Shown here: in pieces, positions 53,279 through 61,368 of the stretch
Position numbering within the stretch: the first letter of the stretch is position 1
Layout of the letters: each line of letters starts with the position of its first letter
From: Pseudonocardia sp. 73-21
Lineage (GTDB): Bacteria; Actinomycetota; Actinomycetes; Mycobacteriales; Pseudonocardiaceae
Assembly: GCF_001899645.1 (NCBI RefSeq)
Contig: NZ_MKVV01000033.1
Coordinates: 1-64,000, forward strand
DNA length: 64,000 nt
Direction of reading: 5' to 3'
The notes under the pieces: generated by a model
What the model was told of the DNA's origin: nothing
Database searches by the model: none
What the model saw: the letters and a program-made list of their open reading frames with translations, nothing else
Program-made: the position numbers and the translations under genes

Positions 53279-53769
53279 CGCAGGATCCGGGAGTAGTCCT
53301 CCACCACGACCTCCTCGCCGAGCTGGTTGGTGAGCCGGTGCCGCAGCCCCATCAGCACGAACGGGCCCGACGAGCCGGACTTCTCGGTCAGCCCGGTGAT
53401 CGTCTTCTCCAGGGTGATCCGGTCGCCGGCGTGGATCCGGCCGGGGAATCGCGCACGGGTCTCCCCGGCCATCACCTGCGTCACGGCGACCGGGGGGAGG
53501 TCGGCGTCGGGGGTGCCGTCCTCGGCGAGCTCGGTGCGGGGCCGGATCAGCGCCGCGCCGATTCGCACGGCCACGTAGAACCCCGGCGGGGCCACGATCG
53601 CGCGGTACCCGGCGGCGAGCGCGGCGGCCTCGTCGAAGTGCTCGGGCGCGGTCTCGCCGACCGCGTGGCAGTACTTCGCGATGTCGGTGGCGCTCACGTG
53701 GACGGTCACCGGCGGGTCGCTGCGCCCGATCCAGGCCCGCGCCTCGTCCGTGACCAGCCCGCCGCTCAC
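53275..53769 (-). CDS. MaoC-like N-terminal-type dehydratase subunit
   Basis: The 164-residue protein has VHVSATDIAKYCHAVGETAP and EHFDEAAALAAGYRAIVAPP, the FAS1_DH/ChsH-type non-catalytic hotdog, and ends in LRHRLTNQLGEEVVVEDYSR. GTG 53769 overlaps the DUF35 stop and the stop overlaps the next MaoC start. In steroid degraders the equivalent proteins (ChsH1 and the MaoC part of ChsH2) hydrate a side-chain enoyl-CoA. Confidence 0.82.
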   Translation of the reverse strand: MSGGLVTDEARAWIGRSDPPVTVHVSATDIAKYCHAVGETAPEHFDEAAALAAGYRAIVAPPGFYVAVRIGAALIRPRTELAEDGTPDADLPPVAVTQVMAGETRARFPGRIHAGDRITLEKTITGLTEKSGSSGPFVLMGLRHRLTNQLGEEVVVEDYSRILR

Positions 53770-54203
53770 CGGGGACCGCCCCCGGCGGGCTGCCAGACGG
53801 GCAGCGCGATGCCCGGGGCGACCGGCTCGAACGCCACCTCCACCGGCATGTCCATCTCCAGCTTCTCCGGCGGCACGCCGCGCAGCCGGCCCAGCATCCG
53901 GGCCGGCGCGTCGTCGAGCTCGACCACACCGACCGCGAACGGCAGCGCGCCGGCGTAGGCCGCGACCGTGGTGTGGTGCACCACCGTCCAGGTGAACAGC
54001 GTGCCGGTGCCCGCGACGGGCAGCCAGCGCAGCTCTGCCGGGCCGCACCGCCCGCAGCTGTCGCGGGGTGGCCACTGCACCTGCTCGCACGCTGCGCACC
54101 GCTGCACGACCAGCTCTCCGCGGGCGACCGCGGCCCAGTACCCGCCCAGCACAGGGTCGTCCGGGTCGGGCAACGGCGGCGTGGGCGCGTTCCGCCCGGT
54201 CAT
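53766..54203 (-). CDS. DUF35 OB-fold zinc-ribbon protein
   Basis: The 145-residue protein has the ribbon CAACEQVQWPPRDSCGRC and an OB-fold (GTGTLFTWTVVHHTTVAAYA). In mycobacterial ChsH2 a DUF35 domain is fused to a MaoC domain; here it is a separate gene lying between thiolase and MaoC genes, with 4-base overlaps on both sides. It should bind the thiolase-like protein and pass it the hydrated substrate. Confidence 0.85.
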   Translation of the reverse strand: MTGRNAPTPPLPDPDDPVLGGYWAAVARGELVVQRCAACEQVQWPPRDSCGRCGPAELRWLPVAGTGTLFTWTVVHHTTVAAYAGALPFAVGVVELDDAPARMLGRLRGVPPEKLEMDMPVEVAFEPVAPGIALPVWQPAGGGPR

Positions 54204-55342
54204 CGCGTCATCACCGCGATGGCGCCGTCGCCCATGTCGCCCCAGCCGGTCACCGCGACCACCTCCGCCCCGGGGACCTGGCGCTCCCCGCCGTCGCCGC
54301 GCAGCTGCACGACCGCCTCCACCACGTGGTTCATCCCGGCGATGTGCCCGTCCGAGAGCAGCCCGCCGTGCGGGTTGACCGGTAGCCGCCCGCCGAGCGC
54401 GATGCCGCCGCCGGCCACGAACGGGCCGCCCTCGCCGCGTGCGCAGAACCCGGCCTCCTCCAGCTGCTGGATCACCTCGAAGGTGAAGCAGTCGTAGATC
54501 ATCGCCGCGTCCACGTCCGACGGCGTCACCCCGGCCATCGCGAACGCGCGCGGTGCCGCCCTGGTCAGCCCGACGGTGAAGAAGTCGCGGCGGTTCACCA
54601 GGTCGTCGGGCGAGTCCGGGTGGCCCTCGGCCAGCCCGGCCAGGCGCACCGGGCGGTGGCGCAGGTCGCGCGCCCGGTCCGCGGCCACCACCAGCACCGC
54701 GCCGGCGCCGTCCGTCTCCTGGCAGCAGTCGAGCAGCAGGTAGGGCTCGGCGATCGGCCGGCTGGCGCGGTACTGCTCCATCGTCATCGGCCGCCCGTGC
54801 ATCTGCGCGTGCGGGTTGAGCTGGGCGTGTGCGCGCATGGCGAGCGCGACCTCGCCCAGGTGCTCGCGGGTGGTGCCGAACTCGTGCATGTGCCGCCGGG
54901 CGATCATCGAGTACCACTGCGCGGGCGTGGTGAACCCGTGCGGATGCTCCAGCTGGCGGCGGTAGCGCTGGCCGGGCAGCAGCACCCCGATCCGCTGCTC
55001 GACCCGCGACCCGGAGCGACCGTTGCGCGCGACGAACACCAGCACACAGGTGGCTGCACCGCTCGCCACCGCCAGCGCGGCGAGCCGCAGCCCGGCGACC
55101 GTGCTGGCCCCGCCCAGGTGCGGGACCCCGGTGAACGTCACGTCGGGCAGCCCCAGGCCCGCGATCAGGTCCTCGGCCGAGGGCCCGAACGGGAACGGCA
55201 CGATGCCGTCCACGGCCGAGGTGGGCAGGCCGGCGTCGGCGCACGCCGCGGCGGCGGCCTCGACGGCCAGCCGCTCGGCGCTGCGGCCGCTGGCCCGGGA
55301 GAACTCCGTCATCCCGATCCCGGCCACACAGGTCCCGCTCAC
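54200..55342 (-). CDS. Ltp2-type thiolase-like protein
   Basis: This 380-residue protein has VAGIGMTEFSRASGRSAERL, IYDCFTFEVIQQLEEAGFCA, NPHGGLLSDGHIAGMNHVVE and GERQVPGAEVVAVTG. The nucleophile position reads VPHLGGASTVA, lacking the thiolase Cys. Its neighbours (DUF35, MaoC pair, dehydrogenases) are those of the Ltp2 retro-aldolase in steroid side-chain removal, so an aldolase releasing a short acyl-CoA is the best inference. Confidence 0.84.
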   Translation of the reverse strand: MSGTCVAGIGMTEFSRASGRSAERLAVEAAAAACADAGLPTSAVDGIVPFPFGPSAEDLIAGLGLPDVTFTGVPHLGGASTVAGLRLAALAVASGAATCVLVFVARNGRSGSRVEQRIGVLLPGQRYRRQLEHPHGFTTPAQWYSMIARRHMHEFGTTREHLGEVALAMRAHAQLNPHAQMHGRPMTMEQYRASRPIAEPYLLLDCCQETDGAGAVLVVAADRARDLRHRPVRLAGLAEGHPDSPDDLVNRRDFFTVGLTRAAPRAFAMAGVTPSDVDAAMIYDCFTFEVIQQLEEAGFCARGEGGPFVAGGGIALGGRLPVNPHGGLLSDGHIAGMNHVVEAVVQLRGDGGERQVPGAEVVAVTGWGDMGDGAIAVMTR

Positions 55343-56355
55343 GCGCCGACCCTCGACCCGAGCCGGGCGGCCAGGTCGGCGACGGCCCGCTCGGCCCCTC
55401 CGACCAGGTCGGTCAGCACCGTCGCGGCGTCCTCGACGCTGTCGACGAGCGCGGTGGACTGGCCCAGCGGGATCGGGGAGCCCACGACGTCGCCGTCGCG
55501 CAGGCCCTTGAGCACCAGGCCCTGCCGGTTGATCTCCACGGCCTGCTGCGGGAAGGGCCGGGGCTCGTGGGTGGCCCAGTAGGCGGTGAAGTCGTTGGTG
55601 GCCAGCCGGCAGGTCTTGCCCGACAGCGCCCGCGAGATCACCGTCTGGTCCTCGGTGCGGGCGACCACCTCCTTGCGGACGTCGTCGTGCACGGAGGACT
55701 CGCGGGTGGCCAGGAAGCGGGTGCCGACCCAGACGCCGTCGGCGCCGAGCGCCAGCGCCGCGGCGACCCCGGCACCGGTCGCGATGCCGCCCGCCGCGAC
55801 CACCGGGATGCCCACCTCGCGCGCGACGGCGGGCACCAGCACCGACAGCGCCACCGCGCCGGTGTGCCCGCCCGCCTCGGTGCCGGTGGCGATGACCGCG
55901 TCCGCGCCGAGCTGCTGGGCGCGCACGGCGTGCCGGGCGGTGCCCACCAGCGTCATGACCGTGATGCCGTGCTCGTGGGCCTCACCAGCGGCCCCCGCCG
56001 GGAGCTTCATCGCGTAGACGATCAGCGGCACCCGCCGCCGGTAGGTGACCTCGAGCATCTCCGCGCGCAGTTTCGGGTCCACCGCGTGCGACGCGCCCTC
56101 CTGTGGGCTCGCGGTCCGCTCACCCAGGTCCGGGAACAGGAAGTCCACCCCGAACGGCGCCGAGGTGGCCGCCTGCACGAAGGCGATCTCCCGGTCCAGC
56201 TCCTCGGGAGTCATCCGGGACGCGCCGATGCACCCGACACCGCCCGCGTTCGACACCGCGGCGGCGAGCCGGCCCCCGGCCGCCACGCCCATGCCGGCCT
56301 GCATGATCGGGTAGCGCACTCCGAGCAGTTCGGTGATGCCGGTTCTCCACGTCAT
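55339..56355 (-). CDS. Nitronate monooxygenase-like flavoprotein (NPD family)
   Basis: The 338-residue TIM-barrel protein has YPIMQAGMGVAAGGRLAAAV, the flavin-binding GTEAGGHTGAVALSVLVPAV and AAGGIATGAGVAAALALGAD. NPD proteins bind FMN; some oxidise nitronates, but many in actinobacterial acyl-CoA operons have unknown roles, perhaps as enoyl-CoA reductases. Its context suggests the latter. It overlaps genes on both sides by 4 bases. Confidence 0.8.
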   Translation of the reverse strand: MTWRTGITELLGVRYPIMQAGMGVAAGGRLAAAVSNAGGVGCIGASRMTPEELDREIAFVQAATSAPFGVDFLFPDLGERTASPQEGASHAVDPKLRAEMLEVTYRRRVPLIVYAMKLPAGAAGEAHEHGITVMTLVGTARHAVRAQQLGADAVIATGTEAGGHTGAVALSVLVPAVAREVGIPVVAAGGIATGAGVAAALALGADGVWVGTRFLATRESSVHDDVRKEVVARTEDQTVISRALSGKTCRLATNDFTAYWATHEPRPFPQQAVEINRQGLVLKGLRDGDVVGSPIPLGQSTALVDSVEDAATVLTDLVGGAERAVADLAARLGSRVGA

Positions 56356-58517
56356 CGGGGCGGTTCCTCTCGGGTTGCGGGCCGGTCGTCGCGGTCGAGT
56401 CCGGCCAGGCAGTCGACGACGGAGACGCCGTGGCCGACCGCGTGCACCAGGACCGGGTTGAGGTCGAGCTCGCGGACGCCGGGCAGCCCCGTCCGCCCGT
56501 CCGCGCCGACGAGCCGCGCCAGCCGAGCGACGAGCGCGCACAGGGCGTCGACGTCGGCATCCGCATCGGCCAGCAGCCGGGCCAGCCGGGTGCCCGCCAG
56601 CCGGGCCCGTACCTCGTCGGGGCCTGCAGGCGGCAGCACGATGGTGACGTCGTCGACGAGCTCGGCGAGCACGCCACCCGGCCCGACGGCGAGGACCCTG
56701 CCGTACACCGGGTCGGTGGCCACCCCGACGATCACCTCGACGCCGGCCGGGGCCATCTGCTCCACCAGCACGCCACGCACCCGACCGGCGCCGACCGCAG
56801 CCACGCCGGCGGCGTGCACCCGGGTGACCGCGGCGGCGAGCGCGGCGGTGTCGGGCACCCCGAGCACCACGCCGCCCGCCGCGCTCTTGTGCGCGATGTC
56901 GCGGGCCAGCACCTTGACCGCCAGCGGGAAGGCGAGCCCCGGGTCGGCGCCCGTGGCGATCTGCTCGGCCGCCAACACGCGGCGCGGCGGCAGGCCGGGG
57001 ACTCCGGCCAGCTCCAGCAGGGTCTTGGACTCGTCCTCGTCGAGCACGGCGCCCTGCCGGGCGTCGAGGAACCGGGCGAGCGCCGGCGGGGTGGGGCCGG
57101 GCACGGACTCCGGGGCGACGTCCCGGCCGCCGTCACCGGCCCGGGCGAGCGGGGCCATCGGACGGATGCACTCCTCGACGCCGACGAACACGGGGACCCC
57201 GCCCGCGTGCAGGATGCCCATCACCTCCGCCGAGGCGCCCAGCCAGATCACCGAGCACCGCTTCCCGATCGTGGGCAGCTCGGCGACGATCCGCCGGGCC
57301 AGTCCCGGACCGAACGAGCCGCCGGCCCCCATGAACACGACCAGCTCGTCGAGCCCCTCGTCCGCGGCCAGCACGCGCAGGCACCGGTCCAGGCTGGAGT
57401 GCGGGTCGATCAGGACCGTGGCCGTGACGTCGACCGGGTTGGTGACGCTCGCCCAGCCCGGGAGCAGCTCGCGCAGCCGGTCGCGGGTGCCGGATTCGAG
57501 CGCCGGTACCTCGAGCCCCCACCGGGAGCAGGCGTCGCTGACCAGCACCCCGCCCCCGCCGGAACCGGTCAGCACCCCGACCCGGCGCCCGCCCCACGCG
57601 GGCTCGGCGACCACCGCCTGGCAGGCCACAACCAGGTCCTCGGGCGTGGAGACGCCGACCACCCCGTAGCGGTGCAGCACGGCGTCGCTGACCCGGGCCG
57701 ACCCGGCGAGCGCGCCGGTGTGCGAGCGGGCGGCGGTCCGCCCGCGCTCGGAGTCGCCCGCGCGCAGCAGCACGACCGGCACCTTCCGCCGGCGCGCGAG
57801 GGCGAAGAAGTCGGTCAGGTGGCGGCCGCTGCGCACGCCCTCCAGGTAGAGCGCGACGGCTCGCACGCCGGGCTCGTCCAGGGCGGCCGAGGCGATCTGG
57901 GCCGCGTCGAGCACGGCCTCGTTGCCGGTGCTGACCATGTGCGAGAGGCCGAGTCCGCGGGCGTGGGCCATCGCGCAGACGTAGCTGCCGATGGCGCCGC
58001 TCTGGGTGACCAGCGCGACCGGTCCGGCGGCCAGGTCCGCGCCGTCGACCAGCGAGCCGAAGGTGCCGTAGAAGCGGGCGCCGAAGTCGACGACCCCCAG
58101 CGAGTTGGGACCGACGACGGCGAGCCCCCGCTCGTGTGCCAGCTCCCGCAGCGCCCGCTCCCGTGCCGCACCGGCCTCGTCGAGCTCGGCGAACCCGGAG
58201 CTGAACACGAGGAACGTCCGGGTGCCGCGGTCCGCCGCGGCCGCGACCGTGTCGAGCACCGCCTCGGCGCGCACCGCGACGATCGCGAGGTCCGGTGCCT
58301 CGGGCAGAGCGGCGGCGTCGGGCACGCAGGCGACACCCTCGACGAAGCCGTGGCGCGGGTTGACGGGGTAGAGCCGCGGCGGGTGGTCGCCGCGCAGCAG
58401 GCTGCGCAGTGTCCGGGTGGCCGGACGCGTGGGGTCGGGCGAGGCGCCGAACAGCACGACCGAGGCCGGGCGGAACAGGCAGCGCATCAGCTCGGACCCG
58501 ATCGGAGCTGCCACCAT
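56352..58517 (-). CDS. ADP-forming acyl-CoA synthetase family protein
   Basis: The 721-residue protein has the three parts of NDP-forming acetyl-CoA synthetases: a CoA-binding domain (SVVLFGASPDPTRP), a succinyl-CoA-synthetase-like domain (VVGPNSLGVVDFG, ALVTQSGAIGSYVCAMAHAR, ARSHTGALAGSARVSD), and an ATP-grasp domain (LAVKVLARDIAHKSAAGGVV, ELDLNPVLVH). It would make or hydrolyse a CoA ester through an ADP-forming route. ATG 58517 has GAGGGGAC upstream. It is the first gene of the reverse operon. Some relatives are protein acetyltransferases, but no GNAT domain is present. Confidence 0.84.
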   Translation of the reverse strand: MVAAPIGSELMRCLFRPASVVLFGASPDPTRPATRTLRSLLRGDHPPRLYPVNPRHGFVEGVACVPDAAALPEAPDLAIVAVRAEAVLDTVAAAADRGTRTFLVFSSGFAELDEAGAARERALRELAHERGLAVVGPNSLGVVDFGARFYGTFGSLVDGADLAAGPVALVTQSGAIGSYVCAMAHARGLGLSHMVSTGNEAVLDAAQIASAALDEPGVRAVALYLEGVRSGRHLTDFFALARRRKVPVVLLRAGDSERGRTAARSHTGALAGSARVSDAVLHRYGVVGVSTPEDLVVACQAVVAEPAWGGRRVGVLTGSGGGGVLVSDACSRWGLEVPALESGTRDRLRELLPGWASVTNPVDVTATVLIDPHSSLDRCLRVLAADEGLDELVVFMGAGGSFGPGLARRIVAELPTIGKRCSVIWLGASAEVMGILHAGGVPVFVGVEECIRPMAPLARAGDGGRDVAPESVPGPTPPALARFLDARQGAVLDEDESKTLLELAGVPGLPPRRVLAAEQIATGADPGLAFPLAVKVLARDIAHKSAAGGVVLGVPDTAALAAAVTRVHAAGVAAVGAGRVRGVLVEQMAPAGVEVIVGVATDPVYGRVLAVGPGGVLAELVDDVTIVLPPAGPDEVRARLAGTRLARLLADADADVDALCALVARLARLVGADGRTGLPGVRELDLNPVLVHAVGHGVSVVDCLAGLDRDDRPATREEPPR

Positions 58518-58591
58518 CGACTGTCCCCTCACCCCGGATACTCCAGCACGGCCGTGCGCGAGGCGGATGTCTCGCTTCGCGACACTCCGGC

Positions 58592-58962
58592 TCAGCCGCC
58601 GTAGAGCTCGGCGAGTTGGGCGCGCAGCTTGTACGTGAGGACCTTCCCGCCGACGGTCTCGGGCAGGCCGTCGGCGAACACGACGCGCTTGGGCCGCTCG
58701 AACCCGGCCAGGCGGTCCCGACAGAATCCGAGTACGTCCTTCTCGTCGGCGACCGCCCCCGGGCGGGACACCACGACAGCCGTCACGGCCTCGCCCCAGC
58801 GCTGGTGCGGGAGCCCGATCACGGCGGCACGCAGCACGCCGGGATGAGCGTGCAACACCGCCTCGACCCGCATGCTGGACACGTTCTTCCCGCCGGACTT
58901 CACGATGTCCTTGTAGCGGTCGACCATGATCCGCAGGCCGTCGTCGTCGACCAGCCCCAGCG
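58592..58962 (-). pseudogene. Acyl-CoA ligase C-terminal fragment
   Basis: The frame encodes only the lid domain of an AMP-forming ligase: LGLVDDDGLRIMVDRYKDIV, KSGGKNVSSMRVEAVLHAHP, WGEAVTAVVVSRPGA, and PETVGGKVLTYKLRAQ. The N-terminal 350-400 residues are missing and upstream sequence is unrelated. It is a remnant between the synthetase operon and the TetR gene. Confidence 0.65.
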
Positions 58963-59061
58963 GTGCACTGCGCGGCGTCCGCGCAATGTGGTGACGTCCA
59001 GCTCCATTGCCGGTTCCTCTCTCGGGACCTGCGGTGAGCATGTCGAACGGCGCGCGACGAA

Positions 59062-59697
59062 TCAAGGTTTAGTCAGTTCGAGTTCACTTCGCCGACCGGT
59101 GGCCGGGCTGACGCCGAGACAGGCGTGCGCGGTGATGTCGAGCAGTTCGGTCAGGCGGTCGGCGGCCAGGCCACTGCGGTAGAACAGTGTCGCCTGCACA
59201 GCCCCGATCGCGGCGTGCACGAGCAGTCGGAGCTCGCCGTCAGCCAGTTCCGGCCGCAGCGGCCCGAGCACGGCCACCCACTCCTCGATGTAGTGCCGCT
59301 GCTCGCGCCGCAGCCGTCGACGGTCGGCGTCGGGCAGGCTGTAGGCCTCGCGGTGGTAGACGGTGAGCACGTCGCGATCGTGCATCGCGACCGCGATGTG
59401 GGCGCGGACCAGCAAGGACAGTGCCGTACGGTCGTCAGGCGCGGCAGCCAGGATATCCGAGGCCTCGGACTGCAGCCTCGCCATGGCCTGGTCCAGCAGG
59501 GCGACGAGGATGTCCTGCTTGCTGTTGAAGTGCCGGTACACACCGGAGCCCACGATGCCGGCCTCCGACCCGATCTCGTCCATCGCGACCGCGTGGAAAC
59601 CGCGCCGGGCGGCGAGCGCGGCAGCTGCGGTGAGGATCCGGGCACGCCGGTCGGGATCGCGCCGCCGGGGTGTGGCGGGTTCGCTCGGGTGCGCCAT
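59062..59697 (-). CDS. TetR family regulator
   Basis: This 211-residue regulator has the HTH FHAVAMDEIGSEAGIVGSGV followed by YRHFNSKQDILVALLDQAMA and a typical KstR-like ligand domain. ATG 59697 is preferred; earlier codons are in the divergent promoter region. It is divergent from the ECH-TIGR03084-AtuA-SDR operon with an 88-base gap, so it likely regulates that operon. I found no clear palindrome in the gap. Confidence 0.83.
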   Translation of the reverse strand: MAHPSEPATPRRRDPDRRARILTAAAALAARRGFHAVAMDEIGSEAGIVGSGVYRHFNSKQDILVALLDQAMARLQSEASDILAAAPDDRTALSLLVRAHIAVAMHDRDVLTVYHREAYSLPDADRRRLRREQRHYIEEWVAVLGPLRPELADGELRLLVHAAIGAVQATLFYRSGLAADRLTELLDITAHACLGVSPATGRRSELELTKP

Positions 59698-59785
59698 CTG
59701 GCCATCATGACACCCCGCTGGGTAAGGTGCTGCGAGTGAACGTGCCCTCACATCGGAGGGCCGGCGCCGATCAGGACGGGGACCG

Positions 59786-60553
59786 GTGAGCGAGGAAGCG
59801 ATCATCTATGAGGTCGTCGACGGGGTCGCCTGGTTGACGATCAACCGGCCGGAGGCACGGAACGCTCTCAACGCCGCGGTCCGGCACGGGTTGTTCGACA
59901 CGGTGCGCCGCTTCAACGACGACGACTCGGCCAAGGTCCTGGTGCTGACCGGGGCCGGCGACAAGGCGTTCTGTGCCGGCGGGGACCTGAAGGAGATGTC
60001 GGAGACGGCGCTCACGGTCCCGCCGCCCGACTTCGCGCCGCAGTTCGGGCGCAACATCGAGGTCGTCAAGCCGACCATCGCCGCGGTGAACGGCGTCGCC
60101 TTCGCCGGCGGGTTCCTGCTGGCCCAGCAGTGCGACCTCGTCGTCGCCGCCGAGCACGCCACCTTCGCGGTCAGCGAGGTCAAGGTAGGTCGCGGCTCGC
60201 CGTGGGCGGCGCCGCTGTCGTGGCTGCTGCCGCCGCGGCTCGCGCTGCAGATCCTGATGACCGGCGACCCGATCACGGCCGAGCGCGCCCGCGAGGTGGG
60301 CATGGTGAACGAGGTCGTGCCCGCGGCGGAGCTGCGGGCACGAACCCAGGAGCTCGCCCTCCGGATCGCCTCCAACGCGCCGCTGTCCGTGCTCGCGGCG
60401 AAGAGGACGGTGTACCTCTCCGCGCACCACCACCTGGCCGAGGCCTACGACCTCGCCGACGAGATCTGGGAGCCGGTGTACCTCAGCGCCGACGCGCAGG
60501 AGGGTCCCACCGCCTTCCGCGAGAAGCGCACACCGGTCTGGAAGGGGCGCTAG
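59786..60553 (+). CDS. Enoyl-CoA hydratase/isomerase family protein
   Basis: The 255-residue crotonase has TGAGDKAFCAGGDLKEM and NGVAFAGGFLLAQQCDLVVA, where the first catalytic Glu is replaced by Leu. The second is kept in AVSEVKVGRGSPWAAPLSWL. This suggests an isomerase or lyase-like role. GTG 59786 is the first codon of the forward operon and has GACGGGGA upstream. It is two bases from the TIGR03084 gene. Confidence 0.82.
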   Translation: MSEEAIIYEVVDGVAWLTINRPEARNALNAAVRHGLFDTVRRFNDDDSAKVLVLTGAGDKAFCAGGDLKEMSETALTVPPPDFAPQFGRNIEVVKPTIAAVNGVAFAGGFLLAQQCDLVVAAEHATFAVSEVKVGRGSPWAAPLSWLLPPRLALQILMTGDPITAERAREVGMVNEVVPAAELRARTQELALRIASNAPLSVLAAKRTVYLSAHHHLAEAYDLADEIWEPVYLSADAQEGPTAFREKRTPVWKGR

Positions 60554-60555
60554 CC

Positions 60556-61368
60556 GTGGCCGTGACGATGGAGTCCGTGATCACCGACATCGAGGCGGAG
60601 ACGGCCGACCTGAGGTCGCTGATCGCCGAGCTGCCCGACGGGCCGGCCGGGTGGGACGCCTCGACTCCCGCCGCAGGCTGGGCCGTCCGCGACCAGATCA
60701 GCCATCTGGCGTTCTTCGACGACGTCGCGGTGCGCTCGGCCACCGACCCCGAGGGGTTCACGGCCGAGGTGCTGCCCATGCTCGCCGACGGCCGGATCTC
60801 CCCGGACACCATCGCCGAGCGCTACCGGCCGATGCCGGGAGCGGAGCTGCTGTCCTGGTTCGACGGCGCACGCATCGCCCTCGTCGCTGCCTTCGCCGCG
60901 ATCGACCCCTCGGTGCGGGTGCCGTGGTTCGGCCTCCCCATGAGCGCGGCCTCCTCGCTGACCGCGCGGATCATGGAGACCTGGGCACACGGTCAGGACG
61001 TCGCCGACGCGCTCGGGGTGACCCGTGTGCCCTCGGCCCGGTTGCGCCACGTCGCCCACATCGGCGTGGGAGCGCGGGCGTTCAGCTACATGGCCAACGG
61101 CCTCGAGGTGCCCACGGAGCCCGTCCGCGTCGAGCTCACCGCGCCGGAGGGCACCGTCTGGACCTGGGGCCCCGATGGTGCGCCCGACCGGGTCACCGGC
61201 CCGGCGCTCGACTTCTGCCTGCTCGTCACCCAGCGAAGGCATCGCGACGACACCGCGCTGGAGGCCACCGGGCCGCTGGCCGGCCGGTGGCTCTCCATCG
61301 CGCAGGCCTTCGCCGGACCTCCCGGCGGCGGGCGCACGGCAGGCCAGTTCGACGGAGGTGCGGCGTGA
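60556..61368 (+). CDS. TIGR03084 family (DinB/maleylpyruvate-isomerase-like) protein
   Basis: The 270-residue protein matches the TIGR03084 family, a four-helix DinB-like fold with a probable metal site: AAGWAVRDQISHLAFFDDVA, METWAHGQDVADALG and LRHVAHIGVGARAFSYMANG contribute the histidines. Its biochemical role is unknown; relatives include mycothiol-dependent maleylpyruvate isomerases. It is tightly linked to AtuA, which suggests a shared acyl-CoA pathway. GTG 60556 and ATG 60568 are both possible starts. Confidence 0.78.
   Translation: MAVTMESVITDIEAETADLRSLIAELPDGPAGWDASTPAAGWAVRDQISHLAFFDDVAVRSATDPEGFTAEVLPMLADGRISPDTIAERYRPMPGAELLSWFDGARIALVAAFAAIDPSVRVPWFGLPMSAASSLTARIMETWAHGQDVADALGVTRVPSARLRHVAHIGVGARAFSYMANGLEVPTEPVRVELTAPEGTVWTWGPDGAPDRVTGPALDFCLLVTQRRHRDDTALEATGPLAGRWLSIAQAFAGPPGGGRTAGQFDGGAA

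Noticed and set aside
56430-58604. 724-residue open frame antisense to the ADP-forming synthetase
   Set aside because: It has no domain or motif, and the synthetase on the reverse strand is complete and well supported.
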